Source: JAXIPB01 sp045403155 | GTDB lineage: Bacteria; Actinomycetota; Actinomycetes; Mycobacteriales; Micromonosporaceae | Assembly: GCA_045403155.1 (NCBI GenBank) | Contig: JAXIPB010000112.1 | Location: forward strand, 1-7,547 | Length of the DNA stretch: 7,547 nucleotides | Reading direction: 5' to 3' | Shown: positions 1 through 6,014 of the stretch, in pieces | Layout: each line of letters begins with the position of its first letter | Numbering within the stretch: position 1 is the stretch's first letter | The notes under the pieces: model-generated | The model's input: the letters and a program-made list of their open reading frames with translations, nothing else | What the model was told of the DNA's origin: nothing | Database searches by the model: none | Program-made: the position numbers and the translations under genes

Positions 1-289
1 CGCGACCATGCGCCAGTCGCAAGGCGTCCAGCACCGCTGCCGACAGCGTGGCGTCGAGGTCCTCGTAGCCGGGCACGATCACGGTGTCTGCTTCGCGGAG
101 AACGTTGAGGCCAGCCGATGTGGTGACGGTGATGCCGGGCCTGACTCCCCGTGCCACCCCACCTTCCGCGCACACTGTCACGTCGTAGTGCGGCTCGCGG
201 CCGAAGACTTCCGTCGCGATCCCGAGCTCCAGTGGGATCAGGCTGGGAAGACCGAGCACGGCCACCCGATGGAGGCGCTTGGGCGTCAT
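1..289 (-). CDS. GlxA-family transcriptional regulator, N-terminal part (cut by window edge)
   Basis: Reading the minus strand from ATG at 289 gives 96 open codons that run off the window. The protein begins MTPKRLHRVAVLGLPSL and continues with PLELGIATEVFG (about residues 19-30), YDVTVCAEGG (35-44) and ADTVIVPGYED (68-78). This is the order seen in the DJ-1/PfpI (class I amidotransferase-like) domain of GlxA/FtrA-type AraC-family regulators. In that family a C-terminal AraC helix-turn-helix binds DNA; here it would lie beyond the left edge, so its presence is inferred. The start fits the family's N-terminus. No Shine-Dalgarno precedes it: the ATG lies about two bases from the 3' end of the group II intron, so the natural promoter and leader have been separated from it. 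Expression would need read-through, intron splicing or leaderless initiation. The divergent neighbour beyond the intron is an HD-domain gene, a plausible regulatory target. Confidence 0.82.
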   Translation of the reverse strand, partial: MTPKRLHRVAVLGLPSLIPLELGIATEVFGREPHYDVTVCAEGGVARGVRPGITVTTSAGLNVLREADTVIVPGYEDLDATLSAAVLDALRLAHGR

Positions 290-291
290 TG

Positions 292-341
292 GTAGTCAGG
301 GGCGCGGTGCTCTCGCGAGCCCGTTTCCCCATCCCCCTCTC
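292..341 (-). other. Group II intron domain VI and 3' splice site (approximate)
   Basis: Directly after domain V the complement has AGGGG pairing with CCCCT near the 3' end, and a distal hairpin GCTC-GCGA-GAGC capped by a GNRA tetraloop. Past CCCCT the sequence is GACTAC, offering an unpaired A as branch point close to a pyrimidine-ended 3' splice site. The exact last base (292 or one or two bases further on) cannot be fixed from sequence alone. Confidence 0.6.
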
Positions 342-375
342 AATTCCGTGCGTGCGGTTTTCCCGCACACGGCTT
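342..375 (-). other. Group II intron domain V
   Basis: The complement reads AAGCCGTG, TGCGGGAAAACCGCA, CG, CACGGAATT. It has the 34-nt layout of domain V: the AGC catalytic triad at the 5' side, a distal stem capped by an A-rich GAAA-type loop, and a two-base CG bulge. The lower 3' strand is unusual. The family normally closes with GGTTC or GGTTT opposite GAGCC or AAGCC, whereas here the strand reads GGAATT. The two outer A-U pairs can form only with a G.A mismatch and one extra base. This could weaken catalysis or reflect decay. Confidence 0.8.
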
Positions 376-397
376 ACCGATGATCTTCTCGACTGTG

Positions 398-1674
398 CTA
401 CGCGGTCTTCGGATATCGGATGGTGCCCCGCAACCGGTGCAGGCCCTGCCCGTCAAACCACTCTTCCGTCCATTGCATGGCCTGACCTGCCCGAAGGTTG
501 CACCCGCGCTTCTTGACCAGCAAGCTGCGTAGCCTTCCCACGACGTACCGGTCGACCTGACGGAACTTGCTGGCGGCGTTGCCGGTCCGGAAGTAGTTGC
601 CCCAGCCACGCAGGATCGGGTTCAGGTCTTCGATGATCACTCGAATGTCCTTTACTCCGACCCTGTTCCGACCGGTGCGGGCCTTGACCTTCTCGCGCAG
701 CCGCTTCATCGCCTTCTGCGAGGGCCAGCGGTGTAGGTAGTAGCGGCGCACGCGCCGCTGCTCCCACTGCCGCCCCGACATGCGGGCTCTGAAGTGGCAG
801 CCGAGGAAGTCGAAACCTTCCCGGCCTTCCCTGAGATCAACAATCCGGGTCTTGTCCCGATGCAGCCGCAACCCCAGACCGGTCAGGATCTCCCCGACCG
901 CGTCCAGAGCCGCCTGGGCCTGCCGCTGGCTGCGGCACAGCACCACGCCATCATCGGCGTAGCGCACCAACTCGCCTACCCCACGGGAGGACAGTTCGGT
1001 GTCCAGGACGTGCAGGTAGATGTTGGACAGCAACGGGGAGATCACCCCACCCTGCGGCGTGCCGGCGACCGTCCGCTCGACACTCCCGTCCACCATCACA
1101 CCCGCCTGCAACCACATGCGGACCAGCTTGAGCACCCGCCGATCCGAGACCCGCCGCGCCACCAACTCCACCAACCTGGTGTGGTCGATCTCGTTGAAGA
1201 AGTTACGAATGTCGAACTCGACCACGAACGTGTGGCCCTCGATGAAACCCTTACGGACCCGCTCCATCGCCTGCGTGGCCGAGCGTTTCGGCCGGAACCA
1301 TACGACACCGACGCGAAGTCGGCCTCGAAGGTCGGTTCCAGCACCAGCTTGGCCGCCTGCTGGGCCACCCGGTCGCGGGCAAGCTCGTCGAGCATCCGCT
1401 CGACCCCGTACTCCTCCACATGGACCAGGGTGATCCGATCCACCCCGGCCGCACCCCGGTTAGCGAGCACCCGCCGCCACGCCTCCCACAGGACGTCACC
1501 CCTGTGAACACGGTCATACAGGGCGTGGAAGCGCCGCTCCGAGGACCGCTTGGCCGCAGCCCATAGCTTGCGTTGAAGTTCTCGCACCTTCCCAAACCCC
1601 GGCACCACCGGCCGCCGGTCGGGATCGACGGGCAAAGACCCGTCGGGGTTGTTGGACCGGGAGGTCCCGGTCAT
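398..1674 (-). pseudogene. ltrA: Group II intron reverse transcriptase/maturase, deleted and frameshifted
   Basis: The start is ATG at 1674 (MTGTSRSNNPDGS), the first in-frame ATG that leaves room for domain I. Frame 1 gives the N-terminal RT-0 region (LYDRVHRGDVLWEAWRRV, GAAGVDRITL) up to LVLEPTFEADF and SYG. The frame then breaks at about 1297-1299: one base is missing after SYG, and FRPKRSATQAMERVRKG follows in the next frame and runs to the stop at 398. The second part holds the palm, with GTPQGGVISPLLSNIYLH and the catalytic VRYADDG, then the thumb/X domain with LNPILRGWGNYFR. No C-terminal HNH endonuclease domain follows. A second lesion is at about 1369-1380, where LDELARD joins directly to RVAQQAAKL. 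Related proteins have about 32 residues here, including the RT-1 fingers motif (IPKPDG...RPLGIPTVRDR). Without that segment and with the frameshift the protein should be inactive. The deletion size is from family knowledge, not measured. Confidence 0.88.
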
Positions 1675-2247
1675 GCCCTGACGCTTACCCTCTTCCCAAG
1701 CGTGATCAAAGTGAGGGCCCTTTCCTCCCGGCGCGTTATGTTGCACGCCGATCGCCAGTACTATGGCCCCCTCGGACTCCCGCTGCCCTCCGGACGATTT
1801 CACCATCGGCTTATACGTCCGGTCTTTGCCCGACGCAGGCCAGGCAGACGGGTCTCTCCTGTTCCAGCCCAGACCATGCACGCGTGCCAGCTCCCATACC
1901 CCGAGGAGACCCGACGAGCTGACCCCGGAACAGGGCTCGCCGGACGTGGCCTTCGCCGTGACATGAGCGGCTCGGCTCTCCCGTTGTGGATTTGACGAGG
2001 CTGCAGAGTTCGCTTGACGCTACGGCCCGCGTGCTTGCTCCCTCCAAAGAGGCTCTTGACACCCCGCTCAGCCCGCCGCCTCTCGACAACGAACCGGGGC
2101 CTGCTACCGGGCGCTCCGATGCTTACCCGGACGGGACTTTCACCCGTAGGCCTGGACCAGCTTCCAGGACGCAACATGGCCTGATCGTAGCGGTGTCGGG
2201 CCCTCGGGCCACTGTTGACCTTCTCGCGAAGCCCATACGTTTGCGCC

Positions 2248-2856
2248 ATGAACGAGATCCTCGTGCTCCCCGCCGGGCGGCTCGCCGATGCGAGTCTTGC
2301 GATCGCCCGCGCCTCGGAGAGTCAGACGATCCTCGATCACAGCATCCGGAGCTTTCTGTTCGCCCGCTTGTTGGCCGCCGAAGAGGGCTGTCTGAATGAC
2401 GCAGGCTACGACGAGGACCTGCTCTTCGCCGCGACCGTGATGCATGACTTGGGACTCGGTGAGCACGCATCAGGTGAGGCTCGCTTCGAGGTCGAAGGCG
2501 CCGATCTGGCTGCCGCCGTCCTCAAGCAGCACGGCGTTGCCGAACCCGACATTGACCAAGTCTGGGAGGCGATCGCTCTCCACTCATCTGTCGGTATCGC
2601 CGACCGTCGCGGTCTTCTGACCTACCTCACGCACAAGGGGGTCTTTATAGACGCCGGCCGGATCACGGACGCCGTCGCGGACAGATTGCGGCAAGAGGTG
2701 CTCGCCGCCTTCCCGAGGCCCGTCGGAGACCGCTCCATTGTGGACGCGATCGTGGCACATGCGACCCGGTCCGAAGCGGCCGCGCCTCCCGGTTCGCTCG
2801 CGTTCGAACTACTGCGACAGCGGCGTGAGGCGGAGACCCGATCTAGAAGGACCTAG
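2248..2856 (+). CDS. HD-domain protein (putative metal-dependent hydrolase)
   Basis: This is a 202-residue protein starting MNEILVLPAGRLADASLA. HD-superfamily metal ligands are visible: H31 in LDHSIRSFLFARLL, the H66-D67 pair in AATVMHDLGLGE, H112 in AIALHSSVGIA, and D135 in GVFIDAG. HD proteins are usually metal-dependent phosphohydrolases, but this compact subgroup also resembles cyanamide-hydratase-like HD proteins; the substrate cannot be told. No signal peptide or membrane segment is seen, so it should be cytoplasmic. The frame is open upstream to 2215, but those codons lie inside the intron; ATG at 2248 fits the family N-terminus. There is no clear Shine-Dalgarno, and the upstream region is antisense intron DNA, so its native promoter was probably displaced or lay very close. 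It forms a likely operon with the NTF2-like gene 15 bases downstream and is divergent from the GlxA-type regulator. Confidence 0.85.
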   Translation: MNEILVLPAGRLADASLAIARASESQTILDHSIRSFLFARLLAAEEGCLNDAGYDEDLLFAATVMHDLGLGEHASGEARFEVEGADLAAAVLKQHGVAEPDIDQVWEAIALHSSVGIADRRGLLTYLTHKGVFIDAGRITDAVADRLRQEVLAAFPRPVGDRSIVDAIVAHATRSEAAAPPGSLAFELLRQRREAETRSRRT

Positions 2857-2863
2857 GAGGAGG
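2855..2863 (+). promoter_or_regulatory. Strong Shine-Dalgarno for the NTF2-like gene
   Basis: AGGAGGAGG overlaps the end of the HD-gene stop codon and sits eight bases before ATG 2872. This fixes the downstream start and supports translation of the two genes from one transcript. Confidence 0.8.
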
Positions 2864-2871
2864 CAACAGTC

Positions 2872-3218
2872 ATGGCCGACGACACGGTAACGCACAATCT
2901 CGAACACATGGACGAGCTCGATTTCGCGGGCTGGAACCGAGCGGACTGGGACGGCGTCTTCGCTCGCCATCACACCGATGACGTTCTCGTAGAGGTGCAT
3001 GGGCAGCCGCGACGCATGGCATACCTGAGCACATCGAGGCGATGCGAGCGTTCGTCGAGAGCACTGGTGGGGCGCCCGTCCAGGTCAAGTCTCATCCCAT
3101 CCGCTTCGGATCAGGAGAGTGGACCTGCGTGGTCGGCGAACTCGAGGACGGTAGCCGGATGGTGACGGTGGCGAGGTGGCGCGACGGCGCCATCGCTGAG
3201 GAATACGTCTGGATCTAG
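2872..3218 (+). pseudogene. NTF2/SnoaL-like protein, one-base frameshift
   Basis: The start is ATG 2872 behind a strong Shine-Dalgarno. Frame 1 reads MADDTVTHNLEHMDELDFAG, then WNRADWDGVFARHHTDDVLVEVHGQP, a typical NTF2-like N-terminus (first helices, then the H-x-DDV strand). At about 3009-3012 the frame breaks. From 3012 the next frame reads THGIPEHIEAMRAFVEST, FGSGEWTCVVGELEDGSRMV, and VARWRDGAIAEEYVWI before TAG at 3216-3218. That is the expected cone-fold ending of a protein of about 115 residues. Restoring one base would rejoin the domain exactly, so this is a recent frameshift or a sequencing error. Family members bind small ligands or act as polyketide cyclases or isomerases; no substrate can be assigned. 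It is the second gene of the HD operon. Without the repair, frame 1 would stop at 3165 with an unrelated tail. Confidence 0.85.
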
Positions 3219-3698
3219 TCGTAGAACATCGAACGTGGCCGTTGCCGGTCACTCGTTCACACCGAAGCGGTCGCCCCTACGTCGCGACCGTGCTGAGCCG
3301 CTGCGTGACTAACTGAATGACTACCAAGACGCACGTCGACGGATGGCCACGGACGTCCAAGGAACCTACGTGCAGGTTACTGATCGCGGGAGCCGAGGTT
3401 GATCGGTCGTGACCGTTGCCTGGGGGTCAAGCGCCCCCGTCGCTTGCCGTATAGCAGCGAAGTACTGCAGCCATCCGTGCCGGGCTCGACCTCCACCGCC
3501 GGCAACGCCGTGCTGACTTCGTCATGAGCCGTTACGGAAATGGCTGCCAAGGCTCTACGGATCAGAACGAGATGGCGGTCCAGCCAGGTCCCGCCATCCG
3601 TCGCCGCCCGTCTCAAGTAGGCGCCGCACCATCGCGCGAGCCTGGGCGGCGCGGCAGGGGAGTACCAGCGCGACGGGAAGGCCGCAGCCGACCGAGGA
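3219..3698. other. 480-base stretch with no recognisable gene
   Basis: No frame here gives a protein I can recognise. The longest minus frame crossing it (3377-3781) contains a plausible-looking stretch, TWLDRHLVLIRRALAAISV, but has no family signature, no ribosome-binding site and mixed codon use. A 5-bp G/C hairpin (GGGGG then CCCCC) lies around 3422-3440, with a competing CAAGCG/CGCTTG pairing and no T-run, so it is not a convincing terminator. The region is best read as decayed sequence between the NTF2-like gene and the HNH remnant. Confidence 0.5.
3305..3321 (+). repeat. 17-base direct repeat, left copy
   Basis: GTGACTAACTGAATGAC here matches GTGACTAACTGAGTGAC at 4898-4914 with one mismatch. 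ACGTCGA recurs at the same offset (28 bases) in both copies. The two copies bracket the decayed HNH segment. Confidence 0.75.
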
Positions 3699-4553
3699 CT
3701 ACCGTGGCCGTGGCCACGTATGCTCATGGCATAGATCGCCGTGGAACAATGTGCCAAGCTTGTACGCTCTCTCGACCTCATTGACCTTCGCGTGTGCGGC
3801 GGTTTCGGGCCACGGATACTGACGGAACCGGACTTCGTCCATGAGCGCGAGCGGGGGGACCTTCGGCGAGCCCGGGACCGGAAACAGCACCCCAGCTCCC
3901 GTCGAGCCGATCACAGCAGTGCATGGGTACGGACTCCAGATCTCCAGCACCACAGACCGTCCGAACAGTGCGCTGTCGCCCGCGATCTCAAAGCCGACAG
4001 CCTGGTCGGAACCCGGTTCGATTCCATCCGCGATGCGTCGCCGGACCGGAGTCAACGCAGGCGAGAACCCCCAGCTGCAGCCGAGCGTCGCGAACCCGAG
4101 CAGGTATGCCGTTCGTCATCTGGACTGCTCGAGGCCGAAGAATCAACCTGTGTGAGCCAGTATGATCTCCAGGCCTTGGCGGGCCGCGGAGAACTGCGCC
4201 AGCTCGGCATGCGAAAAGGCCGGCGCCTGCCCTCGCGCGATCGCTGCAGCCGCACCCTCGTGGCCCGCGTCGTTGTTGCAATTGCGACACGTCAGGATTG
4301 CCGTGATCGCCGGGCCGAGCGAAGACTGACCCCCGGACGGTGGGGCGTGGTCGGCCGTCAGGTCATCGAGCTGCGTCGAGGTCGCGCACATCGGGCAGTG
4401 GAGCGCTGCAAGCCTTGGTGGGTTCGGCGGCGGGTCAACGCACACCGGCTGCGCAAACGGATTCCTGGCACGCCAGAAGTGTTCCTCCGCAAAGACCTGA
4501 TGGATCCGGAGCTGGTCGCGCAGGCCTCGACCCCGCCTGCCTGAGTTCGACAT
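3699..4553 (-). pseudogene. HNH/zinc-finger-like protein, decayed (frameshift and damaged middle)
   Basis: The first piece starts at ATG 4553 (MSNSGRRGRGLRDQLRIHQV) and holds a treble-clef HNH-like core: C53 and C56 in LHCPMCA, D68-H69 in LTADHAPP, and C89 and C92 in LTCRNCNNDAGH. This CxxC, DH, CxxC order is typical of HNH endonuclease-like actinobacterial proteins. The frame stops at 4143, well short of the usual length. A second piece in another frame, open from 4115 to the stop at 3699, reads RTAYLLGFATLGCSWGFSPA, then LTPVRRRIADGI. It looks like the C-terminal half of the same family. The linker between CRNCNN and AYLLGF is much shorter than I would expect and falls in no single frame, implying deletion plus frameshift. 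No Shine-Dalgarno is clear at 4553; an in-frame upstream ATG at 4715 exists but adds arginine-rich sequence that looks non-coding. Native role unknown; nuclease activity is a family-based guess. Confidence 0.6.
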
Positions 4554-4776
4554 CGCCACAGAGTACGCACCCGGTCTACCCGGAAGCGAAGCCATTCTCG
4601 CGATCGACGACGCGACCAAGAACGCACGATCGCGCCGCACGATCCGGACCATCGACCGAGCCATGGCCGGAGACAGCCGACGCGAAGGGCACCGGCTGTG
4701 CCCACCACGCGGCATCTCAGGCCGTCTCCAGGCCGTCGAGCATCACCCGACGTTGACCAAGGATGAGGACCGATGA
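4501..4776 (+). other. Possible coding remnant, no start codon
   Basis: Between stops this frame is open for 91 codons. The middle reads EFDIATEYAPGLPGSEAILA, then IDDATKNARSRRTIRTIDRA, which looks protein-like (helical, charged) with GC-rich third positions. No convincing start codon or ribosome-binding site is present. The third positions coincide with those of the overlapping minus frame, so codon bias cannot tell the strands apart. It matches no family I recognise, and its left end overlaps the HNH remnant. Confidence 0.25.
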
Positions 4777-4897
4777 CAGCTTTCCGCTGGTCGTGGGGTT
4801 CGACGCAAGAGTTGGTGCAGGCCAACGTCCACCTACGCCCATTGGGTGTCTAAACGGGAGGCTCGCCGCGCGGGCGTATTCCTGACGACGAGCCCGA

Positions 4898-4914
4898 GTG
4901 ACTAACTGAGTGAC
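4898..4914 (+). repeat. 17-base direct repeat, right copy
   Basis: This is the second copy of the repeat at 3305-3321, with one mismatch (G at 4910 for A at 3317). A GTG at 4910 opens a short frame, VTTAANVDDPTWQRPRPSRY, ending at 4978. The left copy opens with MTTKTHVDG. Confidence 0.75.
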
Positions 4915-5003
4915 AACGGCCGCGAACGTCGATGACCCAACATGGCAACGCCCACGCCCCAGTCGGTACGTCCAATGAGGTCAGCCGGGTGCGCCCATAC
5001 AGC

Positions 5004-5438
5004 TCACGTTCGTTGTTGCGGCCGCATCGGCCCATGACCCGCATCGATGAGCTTAAGACCGTCGTGCGCAACGAAGTCCGCATAGTCCTTGACGTTGAAC
5101 GTCGCCAGCGGCAAGCCATCGACCAAGCAGCACGACGCGATCCACGTGTCGTTGATCGGCCGCGGACGTCCCCGACGGTGCGCCCTCGCCTGCAGTTCGC
5201 CCCAAGTCGTCGCGACCGCCTCATCGAAGGGTAGGACCAGGACCCCGGCTCGCCATTCGTTCCACCGCTCATACCGGCGCGGTCCCCAGTCGCGCAGCGC
5301 AGCCCATTTGGTCAGCTCGCCCAGCGTCACAAAGGTAATCGCGATCACGTCACCAGCAAGCCGAACCCGCAGGCGATCGGGCAGCCGGTCACGAAGGCTC
5401 GCCGACGCGACGTCGGTGTCGAGGACGACCAGGCTCAC
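5004..5438 (-). CDS. vapC: PIN-domain toxin, VapC type
   Basis: This 144-residue protein starts at GTG 5438 (MSLVVLDTDVASASLR). PIN-domain acidic residues are visible in order: D7 (and D9) in VVLDTDV, E41 in LGELTKWA, D97 in PINDTWIASCC, and D118 in ATFNVKDYADF. They coordinate Mg2+ or Mn2+ in the RNase site of VapC toxins, which cleave tRNA, rRNA or mRNA in the cytoplasm. The length is normal for the family and no lesion is seen, so it is probably active. The GTG overlaps the antitoxin's TGA as GTGA, giving translational coupling and making the antitoxin first in the operon. In this arrangement antitoxin and toxin usually repress their own promoter together. The RNA target cannot be inferred from sequence. 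Downstream (4979-5003 and below) no clear terminator is seen. Confidence 0.9.
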   Translation of the reverse strand: MSLVVLDTDVASASLRDRLPDRLRVRLAGDVIAITFVTLGELTKWAALRDWGPRRYERWNEWRAGVLVLPFDEAVATTWGELQARAHRRGRPRPINDTWIASCCLVDGLPLATFNVKDYADFVAHDGLKLIDAGHGPMRPQQRT

Positions 5439-5626
5439 GCCACGCCGGCCCGACGCGAGGCGTACAAGTCCGCCAGGAACTCATCCAGCTCCTCGTCAGA
5501 CTCGAACACGTCCATCGCGACCAGCTCATCAGTCGATGCGATCGGACGGATGCCATGACGAAGAGCCAACTCTTCCGCCGGCACATGCTCTGCCGTCGGC
5601 CGATGCGGCACCTGTTCCGCCGTCAT
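5435..5626 (-). CDS. Short antitoxin partner of the PIN toxin
   Basis: This is a 63-residue acidic protein starting at ATG 5626 (MTAEQVPHRPTAEHVPAEEL) behind a perfect AGGAGGT. Its C-terminal part, LVAMDVFESDEELDEFLADL, then YASRR, resembles the toxin-wrapping tail of small actinobacterial antitoxins found directly before PIN toxins. No helix-turn-helix, AbrB or ribbon-helix-helix N-terminus is evident, so autoregulation by direct DNA binding is uncertain. The frame is open upstream to 5950, but that extension runs through the tRNA fragment and is spurious; the Shine-Dalgarno decides the start. It overlaps the toxin gene by four bases. Confidence 0.85.
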   Translation of the reverse strand: MTAEQVPHRPTAEHVPAEELALRHGIRPIASTDELVAMDVFESDEELDEFLADLYASRRAGVA

Positions 5627-5629
5627 GAC

Positions 5630-5636
5630 ACCTCCT
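5630..5636 (-). promoter_or_regulatory. Shine-Dalgarno of the antitoxin gene
   Basis: On the minus strand AGGAGGT lies three bases before ATG 5626 (five from the GGAGG core). It fixes the start inside a much longer open frame. Confidence 0.85.
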
Positions 5637-5751
5637 GAACGATCCGGTCCAATAGTCTCACGAACCCCCGACGCGGCCCACCCTGCAGACCCAAACCAAA
5701 GGATCACAGGACAGTGCCTCGACGGGAAGCTGTGCCAAATACGTGCCCAAG

Positions 5752-5769
5752 TTCGCCCGCCCGGGCGAA
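5752..5769. repeat. Inverted repeat upstream of the tRNA fragment
   Basis: TTCGCCCG and CGGGCGAA face each other across two bases. There is no T-run on either side, so a terminator is unlikely. It lies eight bases before a TATAAT box and could be a protein-binding site; no function is shown. Confidence 0.5.
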
Positions 5770-5776
5770 GATGATC

Positions 5777-5782
5777 TATAAT
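5777..5782 (+). promoter_or_regulatory. Perfect -10 box (TATAAT), candidate promoter
   Basis: TATAAT is rare by chance in DNA this GC-rich. The best -35 candidate, TTCGCC, is 19 bases upstream and weak. If active, transcription would start about 5789-5790 and read through the tRNA-Arg fragment. Confidence 0.3.
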
Positions 5783-5819
5783 GAAGCAGGTCACGTGGTT
5801 GAGACATGTAGCGCGACGG

Positions 5820-5865
5820 TCGCCCTCCGGAGGCGGGGGCGCAGGTTCGAATCCTGCCGGGGGCA
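5820..5865 (+). tRNA. tRNA-Arg(CCG) 3' fragment; candidate attachment-site scar
   Basis: The fragment has an anticodon stem TCGCC/GGCGG (one T.G pair) closing the 7-base loop CTCCGGA, with U33 and anticodon CCG (Arg). A 4-base variable loop follows. Next come a perfect T-stem GCAGG/CCTGC with loop TTCGAAT, then the acceptor strand CGGGGGC and discriminator A; CCA is not encoded. Positions 26-73 of a tRNA are thus present and well formed. Upstream there is no GCCCCCG acceptor strand and no D-arm at the right distance, so the gene is not functional as it stands. A tRNA 3' end without its 5' half is what a tRNA-targeting integrase leaves at the far side of an inserted element, because attP carries the 3' end to restore the gene. 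No integrase is in the window. Confidence 0.75.
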
Positions 5866-5986
5866 CGTCACAGAACTGTGCACCACCTTCGGGCACGTTG
5901 GTTATCGAAGCAACGTTTCCGCTCTCCCCTCCGCGGAACCATCCAACCACGAGACCTACGTCCCGTAGCTACTTCGCCTTGAAAAG

Positions 5987-5998
5987 GATCGTGGACGC
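5987..5998 (+). repeat. Extra copy of the IS-end 12-mer GATCGTGGACGC
   Basis: GATCGTGGACGC occurs here, again at 6015-6026 in the same orientation, and inverted at 6051-6062. Read on the minus strand, this copy is followed by CTTTTC, so pairing with the upstream arm would give a 12-bp hairpin with a short T-run. The copies may be transposase-binding repeats at the IS end. Confidence 0.6.
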
Positions 5999-6014
5999 TT
6001 CGTCCCCTGGGCCT

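Larger units (their letters stand above)
292..2238 (-). mobile_element. Group II intron with broken reverse transcriptase gene
   Basis: The minus strand reads as a bacterial group II intron of about 1.95 kb. Near the 5' end it has CGAGAAGGTCAACAGTGG followed by GTGAAAGTCCCGT (complement of 2131-2143), a domain I signature of these introns. An open reading frame for a reverse transcriptase/maturase sits in the domain IV position, followed by a 34-nt domain V (342-375) and a domain VI stem (292-341). The 5' end is placed at 2238, where the intron would begin GTATG, one change from the consensus GTGYG; the 3' end is placed at 292, ending CTGACTAC. Both ends are good to a few bases only. The insertion lies nine bases upstream of the HD-gene ATG and about two bases upstream of the regulator ATG. 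The intron therefore runs in the same direction as the regulator and antisense to the HD operon. With its protein broken, mobility would need a maturase supplied in trans. Confidence 0.85.

Noticed and set aside
794..1507. 237-codon plus-strand open frame
   Set aside because: It is the antisense shadow of the reverse transcriptase gene in GC-rich DNA.
3377..3781. 134-codon minus-strand open frame
   Set aside because: It contains a protein-like stretch but no recognisable domain, start signal or consistent codon bias, so it is not called as a gene.
3741..4544. 267-codon plus-strand open frame
   Set aside because: Arginine-rich, no family signature, no ribosome-binding site; it lies antisense to the HNH remnant.
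5752..5769. Inverted repeat considered as a terminator
   Set aside because: The loop is too small and there is no T-run on either strand.
5627..5950. Upstream extension of the antitoxin frame, including the string PPAGFEPAPPPPEGD
   Set aside because: It is the antisense translation of the tRNA fragment, a well-known annotation artefact. The Shine-Dalgarno at 5630-5636 sets the real start.
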